Notes: generated from the letters alone by a model not told the origin. DNA of 64,000 nucleotides from Lanius collurio (GCA_020086605.1 JACBWW010000003.1:584348-648347); one strand, 5' to 3'; numbered from the stretch's first letter, positions 34,866 to 48,060 are shown. Numbers and translations are program-made.

Positions 34866-35617
34866 AATAGAACCCAAAAATGGTTTGAGTTGGAAGAGAT
34901 CTTAAAGATCATTTAGTTCCAACCTCCCCACTGTGAGCAGGGACAACATTCACTAGACCAGGTTACTCAAAGCCCCATCCAACCTGACCTTGAATAGTTC
35001 CAGGGACGAGACATCCACAACTTCTCTGGGCAATCTGTTTCAGTGTTTTACCACCCTCACAGTACGGAGTTTCTTCCTAATATCAAGTCCAAACCTACCC
35101 TCTTTCAATTTAAAGCCATTCCCCCCTTCCTATCACTACATGCCCTTGTGAAAAATCCCTCTCCAGATTTCTTGCAGGCCCCCTTTAGGTACTAGAAAGC
35201 TGCTACAAAGACTCCAGTTGCAGTCTGCTCTTCCCCAGGCTGAAAAAGTCCAACTCTTTCAGTTTGGCTTCATAAGAGGGATGCTCCATCCCTCTGATAG
35301 TCTTTGTGGCCTCATCTGGACTTGCTCCAACAGGTCCTTGTCCTTCCTGTGTTGAAGACCCCAAAGCTGGATGCAGAGCTCCAGTGGGGTCTCAGCAGAG
35401 CAGAGGGGCAGAATCCCCTCCCTCCCCTGCTGCCCACGCTGCTTTGGATGCAGCCCAGGACACATTTGGCTCTCTGCACCGTGAGTGCACATTGTCAGGT
35501 GCTCTACAGAGCTCGTCTACCAACACCTCCAAGTCTTTCTCCTCAGGGCTGGTCTCAGTCCATTCTCTGCCCAGCCTGAATTTTTACCTGGGGTTGCCCT
35601 GACCCAGGTGCAGGACC
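34866..35617 (-). mobile_element. CR1 LINE 3' end fragment
   Basis: This is a minus-strand, 5'-truncated CR1. On the plus strand it opens with the antisense 3' terminus ('ATGGTTTGAGTTGGAAGAGA' near 34879). It continues through 'CATCCACAACTTCTCTGGGC' and 'CCCTCACAGTACGGAGTTTC', then into the ORF2 C-terminus. The minus-strand frame 35492-35259 encodes 'GREGILPLCSAETPLELCIQ' followed by 'LWGLQHRKDKDLLEQVQMRP', a clear CR1 C-terminal block. Recognisable similarity ends at 'CCCAGGTGCAGGACC' (about 35605-35617), the 5' truncation point. Typical dead-on-arrival CR1 copy of moderate age. Confidence 0.92.
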
Positions 35618-38144
35618 TATACAGAGTCCAGCTGAGGCACCCATTTTTCACGGACTCTCCTAATTTGTAGTACAGCTGTTCTTTGCCTTAAATATATAAA
35701 AGATAACTTTTTGGAGTATAGATGTTCAATATTTTTTTGCAGGTTCCCCTGTGAAATATTATTAGACATGTTTTAATATCAGGCTATACATATTGACTCT
35801 CTCAGACTAAAAACAGAAGTATTCAGAAATTTTTATCTCCATGTAAACACGGAATAATATGACAGCACACACCTATAAACTCACAGCTGGGAACGTGGAT
35901 GGAGGGCAATTTCCCTCAGTGGCCAGAGAACAGAAATTAGACTGAGTTATTCAGCACCTTGGAGCAATAAATGGCCTCATGCCACTGTCCCATATGTGTG
36001 TTAGGAAAACATGTGATGCCTTAGATGTAGAAAGCCATTGCCCAAGCACACTGGGAGGAGAAAAAATGTAACAGAAGAAAAAAAAGAAAAATCCTGCAGC
36101 AGTCCTCTCAATGCTCCTTTCCTGATGGTTGAGTTTTTCCCACAGCTGCTCCTTATGGGTGTTCATCTTTCTGCCAAATGTTTCTGAAAAACGCTAAGGC
36201 TGCAGGTCATGAATAACTAGTCTTTCAGTAAGAAAGGCATGAAAACACTGCTGGCAGCAGAGGGAGGTAGGCAAGGACTAAAGAAAAAAACAGTTTACAG
36301 GCTTTCCGATCAGTCCCTCATACTTCATCAATCATCTGCTGAGAAGGCATTTGAGAGAAAGAGTCTTTATGTACCCTGTGCCCTCTAATCCACTACTCAA
36401 ATCCACTATTGACATGGGCTGCTACCAAGGTAAGCGTGCACAATAGTTCATTTAAGAAGAAATCAACCTGAATGGCTTCCTCCTGACACCAGCCTGATGT
36501 GCACAGGAATGGCTGCAAGGCACCTTCCGTGAGCTAGAAAGATGCAAATGGAAAATAATGGCTTCAGGCAAATGCTGTGGAGACCCACACAGTGAGCACT
36601 GTGTGACAGCTCTGCACAGTGCAGAGCCAAGGCCCTGGGTGTGAGCACCATCCCTTCCCACCACAGCAAGAACAACATGCAGCAACAGTAGAGCATAGTT
36701 GAGATATTTGTTCCATCACTTAAGTGCATCTGGAGTAAACTCTTGCTCCATCACTTATAGAAAGGAATATAATCCATCATACTAATTTCCAGCTCAACTG
36801 TACTGACTCCAGTCAGTACCCCAGGGTAACCAAGGAACGTTTCTATGTTCCTGAAAACCTCTCTTCAACTAAGTTACAGGAGAATCTTTTACCATGTTTT
36901 GGGCATTGCCATTTTCTTTAAGAATAGAAGATTTTGAAACTGATTACATCAGAGAAAACAGATTTCATGCATCTTAGTATGAGTTCTTCAGGTTTTCCGG
37001 CTCAAATGGGCTTAGCCACGTTTACAAGCAAGAAGAGAAGGGAAGTGGGGCAAGACTCTTCAGGAGCAGATCAGCAGCAAGTCTTGCAGCACCACCCTGA
37101 GATTCAGCCAGTCCCCCTCTCACTTAGGTGGTGCACAAGTGCAGCAGAAGAAACTGCTCAAGCCTCAAAGGGAGGAATCCAATCAGTGCTGGGGACCACT
37201 GAGGCTAAAATGGTCTCAGTGAACATCTCAGCAGGGAACATCTCATACTCAGACAGGTGTTTTACCATGCTAATACAGCTTCCATAGAGGAGGGAAAGGC
37301 CTCAACACCCTCCCTCCCTCCCTAACCCTATTGCCTATCTCTATCCAGCAGGGCTGCAGCCACCCCAGTGCAATGGCATGACTTAGATGACCTAGCCATG
37401 TCTTCAGAGTAAAAGCAGCTGTAGTAAGTGGGATCAGAAGTCCATTTAGCCTAGCACTTAATCTCCAACTCTGGCCAAAAGTTTTCATATAGAGAAGAGT
37501 TTAAGAACTGGTCCCAGATCTTTCCCTGAGCACTCTCCCATGCACTATACTTGGTGCAGGAATTTCCTGAGCCAGGCACATTTCTAGATTTTTAGATGTT
37601 CATTGCATCTTATCAATATCTCTGTGTCTTTTTGGCATTCCTCACTCTTATCTAAAGAAAAGAGAAGTCCTTTCCTGAGGCACGTTAGCACAGCTGTGCT
37701 GACTGAGTTCATTTAACTTCTAGAGGCTGAAATGAGAAAGAATAAGTGCCTTGCTTACCCAATATTGCTCCAAGTTTATTCATGTTCAAAAGAAGAGTTT
37801 CCAGGAGTCTCTAAAATGAGGGGAAACCTCCTCTGCTTCAAATGAACTCAAGAAGAATAAGGAGTTCCCAAGTGAAAAGGCTTATCCTGAAAGGTAGATG
37901 TGCTGTGAGGTAAGAGCAAGACAGCCATCTTCAGGTGGGGTCGTGGGAAGGGAACCACTGGTGCCAGTGGGAATGGCTGCTATCCATCAGATGGAAGCAG
38001 TTCTGGGAAGAAATGGGTTTGAAGTTCAGCTCTTCCTTGCTTACCTCAGGAAGTACTGAAAGGCCATGTTGTGATAAGACAGAGGAGAGGACATGGTACA
38101 TGAAGTACAGCATTTCAACTTGGAAATAAACTAGCTCAGGGTCT
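35618..38144. other. Unannotated non-coding DNA
   Basis: No gene was recognised. A 9-bp inverted repeat lies at 36800-36819 and a short CCCT repeat at about 37307-37323. Nothing else is identifiable. Confidence 0.55.
36800..36819. repeat. 9-bp perfect inverted repeat
   Basis: Arms GTACTGACT and AGTCAGTAC are separated by CC. Confidence 0.85.
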
Positions 38145-38480
38145 TAACAAGCAGTCTGGAGAAGGTGAACAAGGGACTGTTATTCAATTTCATAATATAT
38201 CACCATGAAAGGAGTAGGAGGGAACTGGGGAAATTATCAGGTGGCAGGTTTAAAAAGAGACACAAGGAATTGCTCTTTCACACATGTATACATAAGTGTG
38301 AAACTCACTGATCTGAGACATTGCTGACACCAAAAATAAAACTAGGTTAAAAATAAAATGGTTAGACAAATAAAAAGATGGGTTCAACTTGGGCTCTTAA
38401 ATATGTGGTGAAAATACATGAAGTCCATGAACCACAGACTGCTAGAAGGCAGGACAAGACCAAGGAAAAATCACCCTGTG
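38145..38480 (+). mobile_element. Ancient CR1/L3-like LINE 3' region
   Basis: The word order matches the 3' region of the old CR1/L3-like LINEs shared by birds, crocodilians and turtles. It reads 'TTATTCAATTTCATAATATA', a 'GGGGAAATTATCAGGTGGCA' segment, 'GGTTTAAAAAGAGACACAAG', 'GTGTGAAACTCACTGATCTG' and 'CCAAAAATAAAACTAGGTTA', and then a 'TTAGACAAATAAA' phrase. In the family these correspond to the end of ORF2, where the encoded chain reads '...AGGLF....FF...E.W..LP..VV...S...FK..LD'. No intact frame or tail repeat remains. The assignment is from remembered family pattern, not an alignment. Confidence 0.65.
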
Positions 38481-41400
38481 CTCCCTCATTTCTCTTCTTT
38501 TCCTTAAATCTCTGCCACTAGCCATTATAGAGAGAAAATACTGAGGGAGATGAACTTTTAGACTGACCCTGAATTGCTGTTCTTATTCCCAAAATTCAAT
38601 AGAGTTTTTCAGCAACTACTTGTAAAAGCATTTGCTTCTGCTGTCACTGTTCTAATGGAGTGTGCCAAGATGTATGGAAATTAATTATCCTTTTTTATTT
38701 CTGGAATGTAGGCTGTGGGGATCTGACATTTAATGCATCAAATGCTCTGCATACATTCTATATCTGGTAAGTGCACTTCTCACAACTTCATCAACAAGTT
38801 ATGGTTCACAGTCCTGATATGATTATAACATTAATTCCTACTGTCAGAGTGTGTTTACTGCACCAGCCTCATGAAGATGGCTCAGAGCCACTGAGTGCAG
38901 AGAAGTTCTGTTTCCTCTAATCAGTGACAAACCACAATCTAAACTCGGAAGAGAAAGTCCTACTTTTTCACTATCTCACACGTCAAGAGAAAAAATAACA
39001 CATTTGTCTGAAACGACTGCATTTAAGAAACCCTCCATCAGGATTTAATAATGGAAGATGATATCATCTTTATCTTGCTGCTGTGCTCAGGTCCCAAATC
39101 ATTGGACAAATGTTATCTGGCAGGCTGGCAGGCTGGGGGAAAGCCATACTTTTCTCAAGGCCAAGCTCTTTGCAAAACAAAGTGTATCAGTTCTCCTTAG
39201 GGCACATTTTTTGTCTGTCCCCATTCCCTGCCACTTCAGAACCTCTCAACCACTCCCCACTGTGACCTCCAGGCTTTGCATCACATGTCCCTTTCTGCCC
39301 TCAACCACACCTCCTCTTACCCACAGCCCATAAACATGACAGTACCTCCTCCCCCAGCACCCTGTCACTGGCTGGGTCTTCTTCCCCTCTGCCCCATGCA
39401 CACATAATTGGCCCACCTCTTCCACACAAGGCCAGCAGGAGAACCGGGACAGAGTAGAGGTCAGGATGTTCAAGCCAGGAGGCCCAGGACATCATCCAGC
39501 ACTAGGCACTGCCCCGTTGATTTAACTGCAGTGTTACTCGGGTTTGAGTTCCAGAAAGAACCGGTCACACTGCAAGACATCTGTCCCTCTCTCTGCCAGC
39601 TGTGGAAAAGTGCCTGCAGTAAGCACGTGTGCCCTCAGTGTGTCTCTGAGCCTGGGCTGGACACTGGAATTCAACCACATATCAGCGGTTTTCTAGTCTC
39701 CCTCCTTCCTTCTTATTCTGCGAGCTTTGCATGCTATTTTCCTGCCTTGTCTCCCACTTCCCCTTAACAAATATTTTTTTTTACCCTCTGAGATGGCATG
39801 TTATGTTATATACTGTTCAAAAGATGTTAGATAAGATAGGAGTAGCAGTTTGAGAGTGTTAACTAGAGCAGCTTCGCACCTCCCGCCTTGTTTTTTAAAC
39901 TCCAGAAGATATTCGAGAGGCTTGAAACAGTGTGTGTACTGAGGGTTAGTCTCTTTCCTTCTTTTCCACTTGGTGGCTTATCACCCCAAACATTCTAGTT
40001 CTGCCCCTAAGCACCCAGGTTGTCCCTGGAAACCCTGGAATTAGTCAGGTGCAACATTTAAAGGATATCACCACTGGTATGCTTTGCCACTTCACTCTAA
40101 TGAGCCCTCACTGGAGTACTCCTAGAAGCAAGGTGCAATGAAAATAAGTTCAATGGAAATAATTCAGTGTTCTATGGGGACTCTCATCAAAGATGAGACC
40201 TGAACTGTTTTTTCTTCTAGGGCTGTGTTCAGCTAATGCCACCTGCTCCATCTATTTTCAAAAGCTGGGCCATTTTGCTGATGAAATAGCTACAGACATT
40301 TTGTGCCCATATCATATTTATCAGCAGGTTGCTAACAATGCAGAAAAGAGCAGAACAGCAATTTGTAGCTATGCTGTAATACAGCAGCCCTCCTCTTTTT
40401 GATTGATGATCTTTTTTCTGTATGGATCTGTCTTAATGACACTCATTTATTGACAAAATTCTGCCTTTTATAGACTTGGAATTATTTAGAGGTCAAAAGA
40501 ATAATTCTTCTAATAATACAGTTTCTGCTTCCTCAGCAATAGTATTTATGAAACCATCTTTCTTTTGCTAGGTTATTTCCCTATCTTTAGAACAGCCCAT
40601 TTCCCTTTTGCTCTGTTAGGCACATTTTAGTAGAAGCAAATGGATTATTCTCTCATCACACTTCATCGTTCCTCTTGACCTCATCTCTGAAAATAACAAA
40701 GTGATGAGCAAGAAGCCACTGAGAGTTTAGCTGATAATCCTTGATAGAATGTCATTTTTACCTGCTCAGGGCTCGGATAGTTTAGTTAAACCCTCCACAA
40801 GCCCTTGAAGACATGCGGACTGTTCCCATACAGCAGTGAACTGTTCCCGTCTCAGCACAGAGGCCTGGGATGGCTGTCCCCAGAGCTCTGTGCAACCAAG
40901 ACTGGTTGCATTCACACTTAGAGAAAGCTCATTTCAGACCAACTCACACCATTATCCACCAACATACAATACATTTACAACCCATATCCATCAAGGTGAA
41001 TGCTATCAAGTGTGTGAGATATAACAGAAATTTTATGCAAAAACATGTATTTTTCAATCCATGGGGAAAAGCACTTTTCCTTCAGTTCAGTCAGTTCAGG
41101 ATTCAACTAATCACTGGGCCATTCCTGGCTGTGGAGCAAGACCCATGTGACGATAAATGCTGTGCCCCAATGGCACAGCTCCAGACTCACTAAGCTGTTG
41201 ACACCGACCCACAGTGCTGGCTGCAGCCAAGGGCCTCACCTCTCAGGGCTGTCCCTTCCTCTCCCCTGCCTGTGTGGATCATGGACTCTTTGCATAATCA
41301 GCCCACCCTCTATGTGTTCACACTTGCAGAAGCTGAGCTAGGAGACATCAGACCCAAGTCTTACAGCAGCCAATGCCATGCAAATAACATTGTCATATGA

Positions 41401-42080
41401 AGGATAATATGGCTATCTAATAAAAAAAACCACTACATCACACTAATGATAATGTACCTACTGCTAACAGAAATAAAAGGAAGAAATATTCCAAAAAAGA
41501 TGAAAGTCTAAAAAAATTCCAATAGACTCCATAAAGTCTAATAAACCAAGAAGACAGAAGTAGCCATCGAGCATGCAGCAAGCAAACCACTCTTGAAAAA
41601 AAACATTTTTATTCCCAGCTTCGGACCAACAAAAACTGTTTCAAGCTGCAGGCTAAAATAACTAGACTCTTAATATTTTCTAAGACCCTCATGACTTCTA
41701 CACATACATCATTATACCATCTCTAAGATTTTAATTTATCAAATGGTAATATGACTTTCCATCCCTATTTCAAGCCTATCATACCAGAAAATAGGCTTAT
41801 ACCAGCAGACTCCATTTTTCAATAAAGAAGTTGATAAAAATTAAAGCTTTTGCCAAATGTACATTTTAAAACAATATATATTCTTTTCTAGGCAGATGTA
41901 GGGTTTGGCTGTTCTTCAGATTTGTTTTCTTTAGAAAAGATACATCAAAACAATAGTAGTAGTTCTGCTCTCCCGTTCTTTTCCCAAACCAAACCAATTT
42001 CCTTTTCATCATAATTCCCACTTTCTTTATGTTGTTTGCTTTTTTGATGGTTTTTTCTTTTTATTTTCTGGTCTGGTTGG
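38481..42080. other. Unannotated non-coding DNA
   Basis: No gene was recognised. A short 'GGCAGGCT' duplication lies near 39119-39135. The region 41400-42000 is AT-rich with short runs but no identifiable repeat. Confidence 0.55.
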
Positions 42081-42181
42081 TTTTTGTTTTGTTTTGTTTT
42101 GTTTTGTTTTGTTTTGTTTTGTTTTGTTTTGTTTTGTTTTGTTTGGGTGTTTTTTTTGTTTTTTTTTTTTGGGGGGGGGGG
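42081..42181. repeat. Compound microsatellite: (TTTTG)n, T-rich, G11
   Basis: About twelve tandem TTTTG units (42081-42143) are followed by T-rich sequence and then 11 consecutive G (42171-42181). The adjoining sequence (about 42192-42212) is also T-rich. On the opposite strand this is a (CAAAA)n tract with a C11 block. Apparent long reading frames through it (a 172-codon minus frame and an 84-codon plus frame) are low-complexity artefacts. Confidence 0.92.
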
Positions 42182-45100
42182 TCAGGGTGTTTTCTTTTCT
42201 TTTTTTTTTTTCCCAAAGGAAATGGAGCAAAGAATAAGAAAATCAGGAAAAAGTTGTTGAAGTTTTCCCTTGAAAACTTGTGATAAAGATACTTGTGAAA
42301 CAGTGATACAATTTCTGGTCCAGGTCCAACTAGGAGCAGCTGCAGACAGGGCTGGAGGCAGGGCTGGAGTTGGACCCTACAGTACTGTGTGTCCAAAATC
42401 CATCCAGGAGAAAAGGTCCTAGACCAGGCTGGAGACAAGCTGCCTGCAGAGAGATTGATGTAGGGCAGTAGTTTTGGATGGGATGCCCTGACCTGGAGTC
42501 CCCAGGATGCTGGAGGTGTCCCCAGCAAGGCTGCCTGTGGCCACCATGAGCTACTTAGTGCCCCTAGGGTGCCTGGCATCCCACCTGAGGTGGCGAAATG
42601 ATGTTGTCATCCAGCTAATTAATGTGACTAATCATGTTCCCTTTGGCTGTTTTTGCTGGAGGAAACGGGGGAGAGGAAATCCAAACTATTTCTGCTCTGG
42701 CTATGAAATGCAAAGTTTGGGCATGAAGATCTGGACTCCCCAGGGTTTCAGTAAGTTAAGACCAGGATCTAGGTTTAGGCCTATTTCTCTCTTACCTATT
42801 GACTTTTCTTTGAGTGCTGTCCTGAGCCAGAGAAGAAAAAACCAGAAACACCCAAGAAACACTGTGAAGTTACCTAACCTCGATCTGAATTCAGCTCCAG
42901 TCATGCAGCTCTGTAATTTTTCATCTCCATTCTCTGAAAACCCCTTCCTTCCCTCATTACATGAAACAGTCTAATAAAGGCATTGTTCATGGAGTCTTTT
43001 CTGGGTTTTTTTCCTGTTAAACTCCACCATTTCACACCTGACACCTTCTGACTGAATGGCCCTTCTTAGCCTACAAGTTAGAAAAGGAATCAGAGAAAGA
43101 AAAGGACGAGGTGGGGGTGGATCTCAAGCACTGCATTAATGCTAATGCAACATGAAGTCACAATCAGGAGCTGCCAGGGAAGGGATGATTAATAATAAGA
43201 GGAATATAAGACTTAATTTTGCAAACGCACATTATTTCTCACACAGATTTAAAATTTAGGGCTCAGGACTGGAAAGCAGCAGTTAAGGGAGCAGAACAAT
43301 CTGTACAGCAGGCAGAGGTTATAGCTAGGTATTGACAGCACAATCATCATATACCATTATAAAGCCACTGAACACAGCCATAAAAACCCCTCTACCATGT
43401 ACCCAAGGCCACAGGCTCTGTGTTAGGATTATATTGAAGGTGAGATATAATGATGCCACAGTGTTTCCAATTTTTATTGACATCCTGGCCTTGAGAATTA
43501 GGAGGTGTCAGAATGCATCTGTGTATTCAGAGGAAGACAATGCTAACCATTGCCCTGTCTCAGTTATACGTCACAGCTTACTTGGACCACGGCGCAGGTG
43601 AAAATGAGAAAAAGCAAAGGAATGCCATATCAAAGTAGTGGCAGCCCAAATAAGACCAGGCAGTCCAGAGTCATCTGCCAGAGCATGGACAGGAAAACCA
43701 ATTTTTAAGTACATGACAGTACAGTACAAGCTCAATACACAGTAGCAGTTGCTGCACATGGACATAACACAAGCTGACTTTGACAGAGAGAGTTTGAAAT
43801 ACAAAGATTAGAGGTGAACAAACAACAGGTGAACATAAAAAAGAAGTTACTCAGGTCGAGATGGTGTATATCTGCTAAAAGTCGTTATCTCCAAGTATGC
43901 TGAATGCATTTGATTTTTAGCATTTTTCACTTTTAGGTTTTAGAAAATGTTTGCAATACTCAAAGGCTGCTGGTTTTCACTGGTGTACCCCTCCAGTAAC
44001 GGAGGGAGATCAGAGCCCACTACCCATTCACTCCAGAAACCACAACTGTTACATGCCTTTCCCAAAGACATCAAAATACACATTTAAATCACTTGCCCAC
44101 TGATATTAGTAGTACCAAGCTCTTATCTGGGAGTGTTGCCCACCAGCTCAGAGTTAAATCATTAGACCACATTGCCTCATGGAGGCTGAAGCTAGCTAAT
44201 TACTTCCTGCTTATAATTACTTCAGACCTCAAGCTTCTTTACACATTACTATGGCCCATGTGGGCAGAGAGAATTGTGACACTTTTCTTGAGGCTCTCAT
44301 TGCTGAAAAGACTTGGGTAACAACCCTCACAAGATTTTGTCTGATGTCAGAGCTGATGAATGCCTTTTTTCCCTGGAAAATTGTAACGAGCAGAGAAAGC
44401 ACAGCAACATAAATCTGTGGCAGTGACAGTGACTGTGGCCAGAATCAGGAACAGCTCACGCATAACCAAAGTCTGAATGAGAGCTTGGGACTGCTCCTTT
44501 GAAACTCACTCTCTGCTGCTTATGGGGACCTGTGCACTTCCCAGCTTCCATCACCATCCTCTGGTTATCCAACAAGATGAAAAATAACCTTATTGACTCC
44601 AATGACCTCTTAGAGTCAGAAAAGGGAAAAAAAAAAAAATAGCAGCAAGTTTAACTGTGCATTGGGACATTAATTTTACAAAGACTACTTCAAAGGCATG
44701 CAAGCACACTGCATGACCCAGAGCAGTCAGTTTTCTTCTGTTCTTTGAGGAAATTGCTAACCCAATTTCAATCCTACAGATAAAAGTATTTTATGGTTCC
44801 AAAAGTCTCTCTTTCAAGTAGGGTTTAAGCACAATCTTGGGAAAGGCTGCATCATATGTTTGTGACCACCAAATTCATTCAGTGCCTCTTTTATCTTTGA
44901 GTTTGGGGAGTAAAAAAACTGAAGAAAAATTATTTAATCGTGTCATTAACTTTCTTGTTAATCTCAAAATGGAGGCTTAATAAAGTTAAACCCCAGTGAC
45001 AAAAGTGCCTGAGATTTGGATGGAAAAGTCTAACACAGGATAAGGAAGGAGCTGTTTCTGGCTAGAAATCTGACTGCTGTGGTAACATTTCTGCAACTCT

Positions 45101-46610
45101 GCTTATACAAAGCAGCCTTCTCACAGTAATTGTCTAGTGTGCAGTACATGAAATGCTGTGTTACGCATTGGCAGTTTTTGAGGCCAAGTTGCTGCTGTAA
45201 GAAATCCACAGGAGGCTCTGGGGTGGAATACAGACTAAAAACTAAATTTTGTTCCCTGAGATATTTGGAGTATTGCCCAGCCCCTGTGCTGGGATAGGGT
45301 TTGTCACACTGCAAGGGCACATGTACACATCCTCCTCCTTGGAGCTGCCAGGAGGGAAGGTCAGTTTTAGGGCTTCAGGGACGAGCACATTCCTGCATAG
45401 ATGATTGCCCACAACTTTTGTGGTCCAGAGCTGGACTCAACCTCTCAGCAAAATGGTTTGTGAGCTGGGGCGTATCCTGTGAATTGTAAAAGGGCAGAGT
45501 TGCTGGGAAAATCTCAAAGCAGAGCAGCTCCAGAGGCAACAAGGGGTTATTAGAGCCTTGGACCATGCTCCTAGCCCAGATTATTTTCCCCTCTGCTCTT
45601 GCATAAAGGAAAGCCAAAACTATTCGTTTTATTGTGGAAAAGAAGGCTCTAATAAAAGCTGTGGAGCAGAGAACAGTGCTGCGTAAGCTGCCTTAGCAAC
45701 GTCAGGACTTTGCCTCTGTTTGCCTTTTCCTTGAGGCAAGAAGGAGGAGCCTTTGTAACCATCAGTCTCTTAGAAAAACCACAAAGTGCCCATCAAGTCA
45801 CTAGGGATTCTGGTTACTTGCAAAATGGTGTGTAGGGTTTTAATGTAACCCATTCACTGGACATCCTGACAGGTGATATGGGGTCAGAGCAGATACTTAT
45901 AGAAACAGTGAAAGCCAAGCAGCTGTCCTTGCTGCCAACACATCAGTATTTTTACAACATCTAAGTAGAGGATTTAGAAGGACCCACTTTGCTTTTAAAA
46001 TCTTTCCCTTCAAACAAGTGCCAGCTCCATTTCCAAAATGATGTGTTGCTGTCCATTCAGTTCTGCCACAGTCCTGTTATTAACTGGTGTCTCATTAGCC
46101 ACTGTTGATTCACAGCTTTGTACTGACAAAATGAAATGATTGCTGCAATGTTAACCTCCATATCTGGAATTTTGCTGAGATGGCCACATTGGAGATATTG
46201 GTTCCTATCAATACCTCCTATCCTCCTTTGCCTCTAAATTTCAATAACACAGACTGCAAAGCAGCTCTATGAAAACAGACTGTTGTCACCTTGGATTACT
46301 ATCTGAAATTAATATTGGCTTTTGCCTACACACTCACAATGTTTCCCAGGAACCCTCATGCACACATTTGTATATCTGGTAATTATACCAACCATAGTGG
46401 TTTTTAACATTTTTCTGAAAATTTGGGAGCAAATTAGCCCATGCCAACTTGAAGTTCTTCTTGCAAATTGTCTCACCTCTGAAATGGCTGAGACACTCTT
46501 CAGAGCCAAAGGAACAGCACTTCTCTCTCCAGGCTACTCTGAGAAAACATCTGAGATGCTCTTTTTTGAATATACAGTTTAGAGCTCATCTGCACCTAGG
46601 AAAGGGTTTT
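42182..46610. other. Unannotated non-coding DNA
   Basis: No gene was recognised. A 9-bp inverted repeat (GGTCCAACT at 42323-42331 and AGTTGGACC at 42368-42376) encloses a short 'CAGGGCTGGAGG' duplication. An A-run occurs near 44627-44639. Nothing else is identifiable. Confidence 0.55.
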
Positions 46611-46650
46611 GCATTTTCAATTTACCTTTCGTGTTTTCGATTTACCTTTT
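46611..46650. repeat. 20-bp tandem duplication
   Basis: GCATTTTCAATTTACCTTTC is followed directly by GTGTTTTCGATTTACCTTTT. The copies match at 16 of 20 positions and all four differences are transitions. Confidence 0.75.
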
Positions 46651-47285
46651 ACAACAGGCTGAATGTTTGCCAAATGAGGAGCTTTATTTTTCATGGGAAA
46701 CTCACAGGCAAACAATTCAGGTTTACCTTGTTCCTTTTAAGCTTCTGGGTGACTCCAGGGCTACTGGTGGGCAGCAATACTCACAGTACCCAGCCAGAGC
46801 AACCTGGCCAGGGAAGACAGACCACCCTCCCTGAGGTCCAAATGGCCATGTGGCAGGGGAGGCCCAGATTGAGCTCTGCTAGCTCTCTTCTGATGCTTTT
46901 CCTCCTTTGTGGACTCCCATTGAAAATATGCCAAGATAAATGTATTTCTAGCCCTGCTTTTCATACCGCACTTTCAGAGTAGCCAGCAAAACAAACGCAA
47001 AAAATTCTAGTCCCTTCTAGACCCATCTGGGCCCTTGGGGTGGTTCCACTGCACACCACACAACTTATTCCTCAGCCAGGTGTTTTGGTTCTCTCAAAAT
47101 AGGTCTTTTCACCAGGTCCCCTCTCTGTCAAATGCCCCCCTGGCCTGTTTTCCTGCCCCCACGACAGCACAGCTGCTGGCACCATCGAGCCCCTGCTGGC
47201 ATCCCAGGGCTGTCTGTCTGTCTGTCCACATCCTGCATCCCTCATGAATGTAGCAGGGTGACACAGCTTGCAGGCGAGAGCAGTT
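46651..47285. other. Unannotated non-coding DNA
   Basis: No gene was recognised. A short CTGT microsatellite lies at 47210-47226. The 177-codon frame at 46449-46982 crosses this region but lacks any domain and overlaps the tandem duplication. Confidence 0.55.
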
Positions 47286-47430
47286 ATTCACTTCACTTCA
47301 CTTCCCTCCATTTACCTCAATTCCCCCATCTGTAAAACATAGATAACATTTCTCTAGCTCGCAGGAGACGATGATCACATTATTTATATCCAGACTCACG
47401 TTCAGACTACGCAGCTGTAAACACCCAGTG
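47286..47430 (+). repeat. MIR-like core-SINE 3' part
   Basis: The sequence follows the MIR order near its 3' half: 'TTTACCTCAATTCCCCCATC' then 'TGTAAAACATAGATAACATT', then 'TCTAGCTCGCAGGAGACGAT' and 'GATCACATTATTTATATCC'. The central 'CCCATCTGTAAAA..AGATAA' phrase is the most characteristic part. A CACTT triplication sits immediately 5' at about 47291-47305. Confidence 0.5.
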
Positions 47431-47959
47431 ATATTACATAAATGTCATTAGTGTAACCACTCACAAGAACGTGGGAGGATTTATGTAAAGGCACAAACAG
47501 GATATTTTAGCAGAGGAGGAAAACGTTTCTATTCCATATGAATCTGAACACAAATATATATGACAAAAATTAATATTATTCTGTCTTTTTTAGGTCCCTC
47601 CTGGCAACTATTGCAAGAAATTATTTCTGTTGGAAAGTTTAACATTTGTGTTAGTCTTTGATTTAAATGAAAGACAGAAAAAAGGCAGTGAGGAACGCAA
47701 ACACTTCTCTAGTATTTGCGACTTCTTGCTCCTAAAGTCTGCTCTTGCTTACAACAGGAAAATAAGCACAATTTTTTCCCTCCTTCCAAAACTCCCTTCA
47801 ATCCCTGTGAAACTGTAGTGGTAACTGGTGAACGCTTGAGTCGTTGGACTGATGCTCGTCCCAAATCTCTGGGCTTTTGAAGCTGCTCAGCCATAGCCAG
47901 GTCAATAGACACGCTGGGTTGTGCCAAATTGACTCCGAGGGCTTTCTGCACAGACTCCA
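47431..47959. other. Unannotated non-coding DNA
   Basis: No gene was recognised. AT-rich sequence with 'TAAATGTCATTAGTGTAA' near 47437-47455 could be part of a conserved element or just unique DNA. Confidence 0.5.
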
Positions 47960-48060
47960 GAAAGACGGGAGCTGCTCTATTGGATCAAACTAAAGGGGCA
48001 TGCAGTCCAGGATCCTGTTTCCTATGCTGGACAATACCAGATGCTTCAGAGGTTAGATGC
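47960..48060 (-). mobile_element. CR1/L3-like LINE 3' terminus fragment
   Basis: This is the antisense of the 3' terminus of an old sauropsid CR1/L3-like LINE. It reads 'GGAGCTGCTCTATTGGATCA', 'CATGCAGTCCAGGATCCTGT' and 'ACAATACCAGATGCTTCAGA'. These phrases occur in the same order in the widespread family whose sense strand ends near 'GGGCTAGATGGACC..TGGTCTGACCCA'. Short and diverged. Confidence 0.6.

Noticed and set aside
42061..42579. 172-codon minus-strand frame
   Set aside because: A large part is translated microsatellite (lysine/asparagine/threonine-rich repeat of the CAAAA tract), so it is not a real protein.
46449..46982. 177-codon plus-strand open frame, the longest in the window
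   Set aside because: No domain, signal or splice-consistent structure is recognisable. It overlaps the tandem duplication at 46611-46650 and competing frames on both strands. Length is within chance expectation for 64 kb.
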